Assembly: GCF_002356295.1 (NCBI RefSeq)
Contig: NZ_AP018042.1
Span: 1,892,361-1,956,360, forward strand
DNA: 64,000 nt
From: Labilibaculum antarcticum
GTDB taxonomy: Bacteria; Bacteroidota; Bacteroidia; Bacteroidales; Marinifilaceae
Reading direction: 5' to 3'
Shown: positions 1 to 9,072 of the stretch, piece by piece
Layout of the letters: each line of letters opens with the position of its first letter
How positions within the stretch are numbered: position 1 is the stretch's first letter
The notes under the pieces: generated by a model
What the model was told of the DNA's origin: nothing
What the model saw: the letters and a program-made list of their open reading frames with translations, nothing else
Databases searched by the model: none
Made by a program: the position numbers and the translations under genes

Positions 1-319
1 CATTTTATTTTTTAAGCACATCACAATAAATTACTTCAGACTTTCCGTATTTCCTTTAATGAGCCTGGAAAATAGAGTTTCAAAATTCTTCACAAATCTT
101 TATTTAATCTGTCATTGCAAAGGAGCAAAGCCTGTGTGGTAATCTGTCACAAATTGTTCTAGAAGTCAATACCAATAGTTTTGTCTTAAAGCCCAATGGA
201 ATTCTACTTTATTAAAAATAAAAACCAGAGAAAAAATCTTTAAAAAAGCAAAAAATATCTGCGCCTGTGCAATTCATGTTGTATCTTTATTAGAATGATT
301 TTAAATAAAGAAAAAAAAC
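1..319. other. Upstream non-coding stretch
   Basis: No convincing gene lies here. The first three bases read CAT, which on the minus strand is an ATG preceded by an A-rich stretch, so a divergent gene could begin exactly at the window edge; this cannot be tested from the window. A near-consensus Bacteroidota -7 box (TATCTTTA, one mismatch to TAnnTTTG) lies around 282-289, about 30 bases before the phosphatase start, and may be its promoter. Confidence 0.4.
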
Positions 320-2194
320 ATGAAAATATTTACTACTCTGGTTCTTCTGGCAGCCTTACTCTCAGTAGCCTTTTCTCAAGAAGTTCCATCGGTTTACAGC
401 AATATTGGTTCCGACGAAAAGGGAGTGTTCCTACAAATAGAAAACAAAAATATTTATGCAGCAGAAGCTAATGATCAGTTTCTATTTAAGGATTTATATA
501 CCGCAGCCATTGGTACTCGAGTAGGTTTAAGTTTCAATTTTAAATTCCCTGAGCTTACCGGAACTTTGTACTATGGATTTATTAATTACCAGGATGGCAG
601 CTATCCTCAGCCGGTCTATTTTCGGGAAAGTTCTCCTATTAAAGTTGGCATTACCAGTATCCCAATTAAAAGCTATCTATCGGGCAAATACGACATGATT
701 GCTTGGGAGAAAACCGGAAAAGGAATTTTGGGCTATAGAATTGTTAGTGATCAGGGAAGTATTTTATACGATGGGAAAGTGGCCTTCACCTACAAAGATA
801 ATTTGTTTAAAGCGGAGCCTACGGTAATTGAAGGTCCGTTTATTAACAAACTAACTCCCAAAGGAGCCACCATTTCGTTCACCACATCTAGTGCGGTAGC
901 GGCAAGTATTCGTATTCAGAACAATATCTATAAAGACAATAAACCAGTAGAAAATCATGAAATTAAAATTGATGATTTAAAAGCCAATACTCAATACCGA
1001 TACACCTTACTGGTAAATGATTTTGAATATGAGTTTGGTTTCGAAACGGCACCTGAACCAGGTAGTCGCAAAGCTTTTACATTTGCCTATGGAAGTGATT
1101 CCAGGGCCGGAAATGGCGGAGGCGAACGCGATGTTTTCGGCACCAATGCTTATATCATGAAGAAAATTGCCGCTCTGGCAAAATCCGAAAAGGCAAAATT
1201 TGTACAGTTTACAGGCGATTTAATTAATGGATACGATACCAGCCGTGAGCGAATGAATTTACAATATGCCAACTGGAAACACGCTGTTGAACCTTTCTGG
1301 CATCACATTCCTTTTGTTGTTGGTTTTGGAAATCATGAGGCCTACAACTATGTTTTTAACGATTCCGTAACTGGAAATTCGTACCTCATCGATCACTTTC
1401 CTTTTGAGGACAGCTCGGGAGAATCTCTTTTTCAGGATAACTTTGTTTTGCCTGAAAACGGTCCGCGAAGCGAGGATAAGTCTGCCTACGATCCAAATCC
1501 AGACCAAATTGATTTTCCATCCTACAAAGAATCTGTTTATTGGTATTCCTACGGCAATGTTGCTGTGGTGGCATTGAATTCTGATTATTTCTATTCGCCA
1601 AGCGGATTAAATATTACCAGCGGCAACCTGCATGCCTTCATTATGGATAATCAACTGAAATGGCTGCAGAAAATAGTAAAACAACTGGAAAAAAATAAGA
1701 ATATCGATCATGTTTTTCTGACCATTCACACCCCGTTTTTTCCCAATGGCGGCCACGTTGCAGATGATATGTGGTACAATGGAGATAACAGATGGCGGGC
1801 GGTCGTTAATGGTACTACCTACCAAAAGGGAATTATTGAAAGAAGAGACGAATTATTGGATTTGATTGTGAACAAAAGCAAAAAAACAGTGGCCATTTTA
1901 AGCGGCGATGAGCACAATTACAACCTGCTTACCATCAATAATGAAATGAAGCGTTATCCTGACAACTACCCTCACCAAAAATTGGAACTATCAAGAACCT
2001 TTTATCAAATAAACAATGGAGCGGCAGGTGCACCTTACTACGCCCAGGAAAAAACACCTTGGTCGGCCAATGTAAGAAATTTTTCGACTCAAAATGCTTT
2101 GGTTTTATTTGATGTTGATGGAGCTAAAATTCATGTTCGTGTGAAAAATCCGGATACTCTTGAGCTGATTGATGAATACACTCTTCGGGAATAA
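320..2194 (+). CDS. Secreted purple-acid-phosphatase-like metallophosphoesterase
   Basis: Predicted exported phosphoesterase of 624 residues. Residues 1-19 form a signal peptide ending before Gln20. A fibronectin-III-like segment (about 165-245) precedes a calcineurin-type metallophosphoesterase domain (about 253-560). Visible metal-site motifs are GSDSR (Asp260), TGDL (Asp300), GNHE (338-340), a TIHTPFF motif and GDEHNYN near 530. The first motif has Arg where many family members carry His (DxH), a variant also known in DSRG-type phosphatases. The layout of N-terminal beta-sandwich plus catalytic domain is that of purple acid phosphatases. The start is the first ATG after an A-rich leader. 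The next gene begins 43 bases downstream on the same strand. Substrate is unknown; phosphate scavenging from organic esters is a reasonable guess only. Confidence 0.85.
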   Translation: MKIFTTLVLLAALLSVAFSQEVPSVYSNIGSDEKGVFLQIENKNIYAAEANDQFLFKDLYTAAIGTRVGLSFNFKFPELTGTLYYGFINYQDGSYPQPVYFRESSPIKVGITSIPIKSYLSGKYDMIAWEKTGKGILGYRIVSDQGSILYDGKVAFTYKDNLFKAEPTVIEGPFINKLTPKGATISFTTSSAVAASIRIQNNIYKDNKPVENHEIKIDDLKANTQYRYTLLVNDFEYEFGFETAPEPGSRKAFTFAYGSDSRAGNGGGERDVFGTNAYIMKKIAALAKSEKAKFVQFTGDLINGYDTSRERMNLQYANWKHAVEPFWHHIPFVVGFGNHEAYNYVFNDSVTGNSYLIDHFPFEDSSGESLFQDNFVLPENGPRSEDKSAYDPNPDQIDFPSYKESVYWYSYGNVAVVALNSDYFYSPSGLNITSGNLHAFIMDNQLKWLQKIVKQLEKNKNIDHVFLTIHTPFFPNGGHVADDMWYNGDNRWRAVVNGTTYQKGIIERRDELLDLIVNKSKKTVAILSGDEHNYNLLTINNEMKRYPDNYPHQKLELSRTFYQINNGAAGAPYYAQEKTPWSANVRNFSTQNALVLFDVDGAKIHVRVKNPDTLELIDEYTLRE

Positions 2195-2237
2195 ATCCCA
2201 TTGCACAATGTCTTTTTAACCGCAGAATACTAATAAA

Positions 2238-3332
2238 ATGCGATTCTCTATTTTATGCTTCCTTGCAATTTTTATTGGCACGATAAGCGCAGGGCAAATA
2301 AAAGATTCTATTCCATCTCTCTCCTGCAATGAATATACATTGTTCGAAAGTGATGAGCTTCTTGAAATTTGCCTGAAAGGCGATATTCGCAAATTATTTA
2401 AAGACAGAGGTGATAATGCGGTGTATCATCCTTTTCAATTTACATTTGGCATCGAAGGGATTTCACAATCGGTAGATATCAGAGTAAAAACCCGTGGGAA
2501 CTTTCGTAAATTAAGGGAAAATTGCAGAATTCCTCCTCTTCTTCTCAATTTTGATAGCCTCCCCAATTCAGGGGGAAAACTATTCTACCAACAAAATAAA
2601 CTAAAACTGGTAACCGCCTGCCAAAATGAAAAATATGTATTGCGTGAATACCTGGCTTATAAAATCTACCAGCTAGTTAGCGAGAAAAGTTTCTGCGTAA
2701 GATTGGTTACAATTTGTTTTGAGGATAGCGAAAAAGGAAAAACAACCGATCCCAAGTATGGAATTCTGTTGGAAGATCAGAATTGCATGGCTGAACGCAA
2801 TCAATCCCGATTGGTTAAACGACTTAATCTCAATCCTAAGAAAACAGATCGCGAAATGTTTTTAAAAATGGCAGTCTTTCAATTTTTAATCGGAAATACC
2901 GATTGGTCCATCCAATATCTGCACAACATCAAGTTAATTAGTGGTGTGCAGAACGCCGCACTTATTCCTGTTCCCTACGATTTCGATCATTCGGGTATTG
3001 TAGATACACCTTATGCTTTACCTGCCGAGGAGTTGCAAATGCGTTCGGTTCGACAAAGAAGATATCGTGGCTATTGTCTTCGAAACATGGAGGATTTTGA
3101 ATCTACTTTTGCCGTTTTCAAGGATGCTAAAGAAGACATTTACAACTTATACAAGAACAGCCATCTGCTAGAAGAAGACTACATAAAAAGCACGCTAAAA
3201 TATTTAGATGAATTTTACGATATCATTTCTGATAAAAAAAAGAGCAAAAGAGCATTTCAATACCCTTGTAACAAATACGGAACCGGCAATGTAGTTATTA
3301 AGGGAATAAATAAAATAAAACCTAATAAATAG
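2238..3332 (+). CDS. Secreted CotH-like kinase-fold protein
   Basis: A 364-residue protein with a probable signal peptide (1-19). It resembles the CotH-type atypical protein kinase fold. There is an RxxxRGNFRK motif at 82-91 like the CotH VRGNS region and a lysine-rich KLKL segment at 121-124. GNTDWSIQYLHN at 219-230 supplies a possible catalytic Asp222 with His229-Asn230, and PYDFD at 246-250 supplies a DFD-like metal-binding element. These are motif-level similarities read by eye. If real, the protein would be an exported phosphotransferase; CotH of Bacillus phosphorylates spore-coat proteins, while bacterial non-spore homologues are mostly uncharacterised. It follows the metallophosphoesterase closely and may be co-transcribed with it, giving a kinase/phosphatase pairing outside the cytoplasm. 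The alternative is an uncharacterised Bacteroidota exported protein. Confidence 0.6.
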   Translation: MRFSILCFLAIFIGTISAGQIKDSIPSLSCNEYTLFESDELLEICLKGDIRKLFKDRGDNAVYHPFQFTFGIEGISQSVDIRVKTRGNFRKLRENCRIPPLLLNFDSLPNSGGKLFYQQNKLKLVTACQNEKYVLREYLAYKIYQLVSEKSFCVRLVTICFEDSEKGKTTDPKYGILLEDQNCMAERNQSRLVKRLNLNPKKTDREMFLKMAVFQFLIGNTDWSIQYLHNIKLISGVQNAALIPVPYDFDHSGIVDTPYALPAEELQMRSVRQRRYRGYCLRNMEDFESTFAVFKDAKEDIYNLYKNSHLLEEDYIKSTLKYLDEFYDIISDKKKSKRAFQYPCNKYGTGNVVIKGINKIKPNK

Positions 3333-3490
3333 AATTGATAAAAATATTAATTCGCCTCTCACACTTCCTTATTATCCTTGTGATTCCCGTATTTTTTAGC
3401 TAAAATTGTGATACCCCCAACATTTTGCCAAACTCTGTAGAATGGAAATTCGTATACTGAATTTCTGTTTGCAACACTTTAATTAGCGGA

Positions 3491-6400
3491 ATGATAATCA
3501 AAACTTTACATACCTCACTACTATTTATCTTCCTTTTTGCAGGAATCAACTTTCTGAATGCTCAACAGTTTCGACACATTAATGTGGAACAAGGTTTAAG
3601 CAGTAGGCAAACGGTAAATGTATTGCAGGACAAAAAAGAATTTATTTGGATCTCGACAAGGACAGGTGTCGACCGCTTCGATGGAAAAACCATAAAAAAC
3701 TATACGCTTCCAATTACCCCACGTGATAATGCGCCTGAAAATTTCTATTTAAAGCTGGATAAAGACTCATTAATTTGGGCCTATAGCGACATCGGACAGA
3801 TTTATCGATTCAATTATCAGAACGACCAATTCGAAGTATTTTATAATTTTCACCGCAACAAGTATCATTCCGAGTTGTGGATCAACGCTTCCTGCTTCGA
3901 TTCTCAAAATACTTTTTGGGTAGGAACAGATAATGGTCTTTTCTTTTTAAAAAATAAAAAGCTCGAGCAATTCTCAAAATATCCTTTAAAACAGGCCTTT
4001 ATTACTTCGCTTTACAGCATTAGTAAGGATAGTTTACTATGCTCTACTTTCGACAAAATTTTCCTGTACAATACGGAGCAAAATGTAATGCAGGATCTGG
4101 ACATCAATTTGGGTGACAACCAAAGAATAAACAGCTTATACTTCAACAATCAAACGAAAACAATATGGATCGGAACTTTTTCCGATGGTGTTTACTGCTA
4201 CCATATGGATAGCAAAGAGATTGTGGATCTGAAAAAGATCAACCCCAACTTTCCTAAAGTTCCCATTCGAAAATTTGAATTGCTAAATGCAGACGAAATA
4301 TTGATTGGTTCCGATGGAATGGGTGTTTATCTGGTCGATCAGAAAAGCCACAAGATAAAGGAAGTTTATCAGGAAGATGAAGATACTCAGTTCACACTGA
4401 ACGGCAATGGTGTATACGATATTTACAAAGACAAAGAGAATCGAATATGGATTTGCACCTATACCGGAGGTATAAACATTCTTGATCCTTCGGCTTTAAA
4501 TTTTAAAATTATCAGTCATCAAATTAACAATGAACAATCGCTTGGCAACAGCATTGTGAACAGTGTGATTGAAGACCGAAAGGGAAATCTATGGTTTGGA
4601 ACCAACAACGGAGTAAGCTTGTTGGAAAAAAGAAATAAGAAGTGGCAACACTTTTTTAAGAGTTCGAGTAATCAAACCAACGTGTTTTTGGACCTTTGCG
4701 AAGATGCAGATGGTAACATTTGGGCTGGTTCCTATTCAATAGGGGCTTATGTCATTAGTCCCGATTTCAAAATCAGTAAGCATTACACTCACGATACCGA
4801 CGATAATCAATCTCTTGGTACAAATTATATTTTCGAGATTACTTTAGACTCCGATAAGAATATTTGGATTGGCGGACGGGATGGAAAACTTTGTCAGTTC
4901 AATTACGAAACAAAATCTTTTATACAATACAACAAACTGAATATTAATTCGATTGAAGAAATCAACAAGCAAGAATTATGCATTGGTGGCACTCAGGGAC
5001 TTTACGTATTCGACAAAAACACGAACCTGCTCAATCTAATTTCCCGACGGTATAAAATCTACAGTGTTTATCCGGACAAAACGGAATATATATACTACGG
5101 AACACGAGGTTCTGGGTTTTTCCGATACAGCAGAAATACCAAAGAATCGAAAGGTTTTACGGTCGACAATGGATTGCCTTCAAATCAAATTTATTCTATC
5201 ATTCCTGATGGGAAGTACTTGTGGCTCAGTACCGAGAATGGAATCTCCCGTTTTGACACCAAGAATGAAAGTTTCAAAAATTTTTCGACGGAAGACGGTC
5301 TTTCAGATAAAACCTTTAATCAATCTGCAGGATTCAAAAGTAAATCAGGCGAAATTCTTTTTGGATCCTATCATGGGGTGACCCGATTTTATCCTTCAGA
5401 TATCAGAACACACGAGAAAAAAGCCAGTATCTATCTCGAAGAATTTGGCTTGTTCAACAAAGTAGTTTTTCCAAACGAGGAAGGTTCTCCTCTAATAAAA
5501 TCGATAAACAACACAAAAAAAATGGAGTTAAAACATTACCAACACTCCTTTTTTATTGCCTACACATCCATCAGTTTTTTTAATTCTGATGAAATAAAAT
5601 ACACCTGGAAGCTGAACGGACTGGATGAAAACTGGAGTTCCCCCTCTTTCGGAAAATCAATAAACTACACGAACCTATCACCAGGAGATTATACGCTTCA
5701 CTTAAAAGCTTTGAATTACTCTACCGACGATGTTTTGGATGAGAAAATTATTGAGATTACTGTACAACCTCCTTTCTATAATACAATTTGGGCAAAATTA
5801 CTGTATGTCCTTTTAGTGATCTTACTTGCTCGCTGGATCTTTATTTATTTGCAAATTCGAATTAAAAAGAAAAATTCCGAAGATAAAATCAATTTCTTCA
5901 CCAATACGGCACACGATATCAGAACTCCGCTAACGCTTGTTAGTGCACCGCTTAATGAGCTAAAAATGGAAAAAGGTTTGTCGGAAAAAGGAAAATATTA
6001 CCTTAATTTATCGGTAAACAACCTCGACAAGCTAAACGCTCTGGTATGTCAGTTACTCGACTTTCAAAAATCAGACTTGGATAAAAGTCAGTTGGTTTTG
6101 AGCAAAGTGGAAATGGTTGATTTACTGAACCGAAAGGTATTGAACTTTAAAACCCTTGCCGAACGAAAAAATATTGCTCTAAGTTTTTATTCTGACACAA
6201 AAAAACTGGAAGAATGGATCGATAGCTCAAAAATGGATAAGGTAATTGAAAACCTTCTTTCCAACGCAATAAAATATACACCCAACAACGGAACAATACA
6301 GGTTTCGCTTCTCGCGGATAAAAAAACATGGTCGATTGCAGTAAAAGACTCGGGTATTGGGATTTCGAAAAAGGCACAACGGAATTTATTTCAAGAATAT

Positions 6401-7429
6401 TATCGTGGCGAAAATGCAATTAATTCAAAGGTACCAGGAACGGGAATAGGATTGCTTTTGGTAAAAAACTATGTGGCTCTGCACAAAGGAAAAATTCAAT
6501 TCGAGAGTGAAGAAGACAAAGGCTCTGAATTCAAAATAGTCTTGAAACATGGCAAAACTCATTTTGGGAAAGGGGTTAGCTATATCGAAACAAAAGCTCT
6601 TAAGGAGATTAAAGTTGAGCACATGGATATTGATACTGATCCGGTTCAGAAACCCGACTCAGAACATAAAACGATGTCCAAAATTCTAATCGTCGAAGAC
6701 AATGATGAGTTACGCAATTATCTGTATACCAGTTTGAGCGAACACTACAAAGTTTTTGTAGCCGAGAATGGGAAAGTGGCTTTAGACGAAATCACAAAAG
6801 TAAAACCAGACATACTTATTTCGGATGTAAAAATGCCTGAAATGGATGGTATTACATTGAGTAATAAGGTGAGAACCAATTTTGAGACTTCGCACATACC
6901 CGTGATTTTACTATCGGCATTGAACGAGAAGGAAGATATCATGAAAGGTCTGCAAACCGGGGTTGATGATTACATCACCAAACCTTTTGACATCCTGATT
7001 CTGCGAACCAAAATCGATAATCTGATTCGTAACCGGATGCGCGCAAAAGAGCGCTTTCTGAATGCCAGCGAATCAATTGCAATAGATACGACTTACGCCA
7101 ACGAACAAGATAAATTGTTCATCGAAAAAGCAATGCAATTGGTCGGAAATCAAATGGACAATCCCAAATTTGCCGTTACCGATTTTGCTCAGGAAATGGG
7201 TGTGAGCAAGAGTTTGCTCTACGAAAAATTGAAAGCTCTAATTGGACAAACACCAAATGACTTTGTGAAGGTGATTCGTTTAAAGCGTGCTGTAGAATTG
7301 CTGCAGCAAGGCAAATACAACATCAACGAAGTGGCTACCTTATCGGGATTTGATGATCCGAAGTATTTTAGTACTTGCTTTAAGAAGTTGTATGGGAAGA
7401 CTCCGAGTAAGTATTTCGATAAACAGTGA
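3491..7429 (+). CDS. Hybrid two-component system regulator (SusR-like HTCS)
   Basis: A 1312-residue one-protein two-component system. Order: signal/anchor (1-24); a periplasmic sensor of two-component-regulator propeller repeats (about 28-650, recurrent IWIGT/LWFGT strands); a Y_Y_Y domain (about 690-760); one membrane helix (about 766-787); a HisKA domain with phospho-acceptor His808 in AHDIRTPLTL; HATPase_c with N box ENLLSNAIKY and G boxes DSGIGI and GTGIGL; a receiver domain with Asp1112 in SDVKMPEMDG and a TKPFD lysine; and a C-terminal AraC-type helix-turn-helix (about 1215-1312). In Bacteroides, such proteins bind an oligosaccharide in the periplasm and activate the adjacent utilisation locus. 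Its convergent position next to the xylan genes suggests it senses xylo-oligosaccharides. All catalytic motifs are intact. Confidence 0.95.
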   Translation: MIIKTLHTSLLFIFLFAGINFLNAQQFRHINVEQGLSSRQTVNVLQDKKEFIWISTRTGVDRFDGKTIKNYTLPITPRDNAPENFYLKLDKDSLIWAYSDIGQIYRFNYQNDQFEVFYNFHRNKYHSELWINASCFDSQNTFWVGTDNGLFFLKNKKLEQFSKYPLKQAFITSLYSISKDSLLCSTFDKIFLYNTEQNVMQDLDINLGDNQRINSLYFNNQTKTIWIGTFSDGVYCYHMDSKEIVDLKKINPNFPKVPIRKFELLNADEILIGSDGMGVYLVDQKSHKIKEVYQEDEDTQFTLNGNGVYDIYKDKENRIWICTYTGGINILDPSALNFKIISHQINNEQSLGNSIVNSVIEDRKGNLWFGTNNGVSLLEKRNKKWQHFFKSSSNQTNVFLDLCEDADGNIWAGSYSIGAYVISPDFKISKHYTHDTDDNQSLGTNYIFEITLDSDKNIWIGGRDGKLCQFNYETKSFIQYNKLNINSIEEINKQELCIGGTQGLYVFDKNTNLLNLISRRYKIYSVYPDKTEYIYYGTRGSGFFRYSRNTKESKGFTVDNGLPSNQIYSIIPDGKYLWLSTENGISRFDTKNESFKNFSTEDGLSDKTFNQSAGFKSKSGEILFGSYHGVTRFYPSDIRTHEKKASIYLEEFGLFNKVVFPNEEGSPLIKSINNTKKMELKHYQHSFFIAYTSISFFNSDEIKYTWKLNGLDENWSSPSFGKSINYTNLSPGDYTLHLKALNYSTDDVLDEKIIEITVQPPFYNTIWAKLLYVLLVILLARWIFIYLQIRIKKKNSEDKINFFTNTAHDIRTPLTLVSAPLNELKMEKGLSEKGKYYLNLSVNNLDKLNALVCQLLDFQKSDLDKSQLVLSKVEMVDLLNRKVLNFKTLAERKNIALSFYSDTKKLEEWIDSSKMDKVIENLLSNAIKYTPNNGTIQVSLLADKKTWSIAVKDSGIGISKKAQRNLFQEYYRGENAINSKVPGTGIGLLLVKNYVALHKGKIQFESEEDKGSEFKIVLKHGKTHFGKGVSYIETKALKEIKVEHMDIDTDPVQKPDSEHKTMSKILIVEDNDELRNYLYTSLSEHYKVFVAENGKVALDEITKVKPDILISDVKMPEMDGITLSNKVRTNFETSHIPVILLSALNEKEDIMKGLQTGVDDYITKPFDILILRTKIDNLIRNRMRAKERFLNASESIAIDTTYANEQDKLFIEKAMQLVGNQMDNPKFAVTDFAQEMGVSKSLLYEKLKALIGQTPNDFVKVIRLKRAVELLQQGKYNINEVATLSGFDDPKYFSTCFKKLYGKTPSKYFDKQ

Positions 7430-7821
7430 ACAGGGAACAGTAATCAGTGATAAATAGTGCAATACATATTACGGTGCGCCGCACCTTTTATTCGTGATCG
7501 TACTATCTATTCTACAAATATATTGGTGCTCTGCACCTCTTTCTTCCTAAATTAAGGAATGAACTTTTCATCAATCATTACCTCGGTGCGCTGCACCTTT
7601 TGTTTATTCTGTATCTATCTAAACTACAAATGCTTCGCAAGTCTGCTGCTTTAATTTACAGCACGCCATGGAGGAATGGTGCAGAGCACCACGATATTTG
7701 TAGAACACAAAATCACAATAAAGCAGAGGTGCAGAGCTCCGTAATATTTTCACCCGAAACATTAGATTAGGAATTTAAGAAGCACCGTCAGGGATAAAAA
7801 AACCACTGACGGGCTCAATTT
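7430..7821. repeat. Cluster of short palindromic repeats between convergent genes
   Basis: Five copies of a 13-base near-palindrome occur: GGTGCGCCGCACC at 7473-7485, GGTGCTCTGCACC at 7525-7537, GGTGCGCTGCACC at 7585-7597, GGTGCAGAGCACC at 7678-7690 and the degenerate GGTGCAGAGCTCC at 7728-7740. Flanks are also shared: CTACAAATAT precedes the second copy and, inverted, follows the fourth; ATATTACGG precedes the first and, inverted, follows the fifth. The cluster is therefore arranged as a large inverted array in the gap between the ends of the regulator and the last glycosidase gene. No coding sequence is seen. It resembles REP-like intergenic repeats and could help to terminate transcription from both sides. 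Confidence 0.8.
7783..7814 (-). terminator. CCGTCAG hairpin after glycosidase gene (copy 1)
   Basis: A 7-bp perfect stem (CCGTCAG at 7785-7791 with CTGACGG at 7806-7812) encloses an A-rich loop (T-rich on the minus strand). It lies just beyond the stop of the minus-strand lipoprotein gene. A nearly identical hairpin sits at 9033-9059. The T tract is inside the loop rather than after the stem, so it is not a textbook intrinsic terminator. Confidence 0.5.
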
Positions 7822-8901
7822 TTATTTCCACTCACTTAATATTTTAAAAAACGCCTTTTTACGTTCTGAATTGATTCCCCAATCAACAGGTGGATTCTGA
7901 TATCCACATTCAAATGATTCCCCTTTTCGGCGATAATCGAAATAGCCCCAGGATGCTTTCTGACTTGTAGCTGCTACAAAATTATTCATTGGCTGATCAA
8001 AATCTTCATGATCATCTTCGTTATAGACAATTGGTTGCCCTTTATAGCCTTTTAAAGCTTTGGTTTTATCAATTTGCTCCACAATACCTTCCCATTTCTC
8101 TACTGCATTGCCATGAATTAAAATAAAATCAGAAACAGCAGCAACTTTATCTGTGGGAATATAATTTCCCAGAAAACTGGTTCCCACCAATAATCTTCTT
8201 TCATTTACTTGACGCGATTTGGCCAAATGAATCAACTCATGCACCCGCTCTTCTTGAAGAATGGGATGAGAATATAGAAATGAACTCTCGTTGCAGACTT
8301 CAAGCAAGACATTTCGAAAATCGTTTTCTAAAATCCAGTCAACAGCATTAATCAAACCCGTTTTTATGGCTTCTTCACTTTCCATTCTTCTCTCCTGCCC
8401 AAAATAATACACCCCAACAATAGCAACCATTCCCAAATGATCGGCTTCGTTTAAAATCAGCTTCAGGCGTTTCATATAATCGGGGCGTAATTCTCCTTTT
8501 TCGGTAATTGCCGAGTTGTGCCAAGGCTGCGTTTCCGAATATCCTTCGGGACTCCCACCTTGCAAATTAATGGTGAAAGCCAACAAACCATTCTCCTTCC
8601 ACAAAGGCATTGCTTCAATAAACTCTTTTGTGTTTCTGTCAGCATCCCAAGTTTTAGTGTCCGGATAGGCCCAACGATTTACTGTTTCCGGGTTTAAATC
8701 ATCGTAAATTCCTTGCACCATTCTCACATTGGGCAACAAACCCTGCAATGAATTATTTCGCCATACCTTCCCTTCGAAAGTGGGTTTCCCATTCATGTAA
8801 AACTCAGCGTTCACAATACTAACAGTCGTTTTATCTCCCTGTTTTTTACACGAGACAAAAAGTAAAAAAGCCAAAGAGAATAGTAATAAGTGGTTTTTCA
8901 T
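7822..8901 (-). CDS. Clan GH-A-like glycoside hydrolase lipoprotein, family unassigned
   Basis: A 359-residue predicted lipoprotein with lipobox Cys18 in LLFVSC. The remainder reads as one (beta/alpha)8 barrel of the GH-A type. Gly-Lys-Pro near 38-40 opens the barrel region; LLEVCNES (Asn204-Glu205) fits the Asn-Glu acid/base motif at the end of strand 4, and IVYNEDDH (Glu295) fits the strand-7 nucleophile. Aromatic residues WGYFDYR near 318-324 fit the conserved strand-8 tryptophan. It is last in the run of minus-strand xylan genes, 171 bases after the GH43 gene, so it may act on xylan-derived side chains or oligosaccharides at the cell envelope. I cannot place it in a numbered GH family with certainty; a GH5-like cellulase-type protein is the nearest description. 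Confidence 0.65.
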   Translation of the reverse strand: MKNHLLLFSLAFLLFVSCKKQGDKTTVSIVNAEFYMNGKPTFEGKVWRNNSLQGLLPNVRMVQGIYDDLNPETVNRWAYPDTKTWDADRNTKEFIEAMPLWKENGLLAFTINLQGGSPEGYSETQPWHNSAITEKGELRPDYMKRLKLILNEADHLGMVAIVGVYYFGQERRMESEEAIKTGLINAVDWILENDFRNVLLEVCNESSFLYSHPILQEERVHELIHLAKSRQVNERRLLVGTSFLGNYIPTDKVAAVSDFILIHGNAVEKWEGIVEQIDKTKALKGYKGQPIVYNEDDHEDFDQPMNNFVAATSQKASWGYFDYRRKGESFECGYQNPPVDWGINSERKKAFFKILSEWK

Positions 8902-9030
8902 TTTTTTATAATTAGTTATTAAATGAAGTAGAAAAATAAGGTGATTATTTATTCGAATTACGCATCCTTATCCGCACAGATCCCGATCTCTGGACTCCAT
9001 GTCGAATCATCGGAATAAATATTAAAAAAG

Positions 9031-9061
9031 CACCGTCAGGGTAAAAAAACCGCTGACGGCC
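9031..9061 (-). terminator. CCGTCAG hairpin after glycosidase gene (copy 2)
   Basis: Stem CCGTCAG (9033-9039) pairs with CTGACGG (9053-9059) around an A-rich loop. The element, including the preceding AGCA, is almost the same as the one at 7781-7812. It lies 13 bases beyond the stop of the upstream GH43 gene on the minus strand. Confidence 0.5.
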
Positions 9062-9072
9062 TAAGCTCTTAC

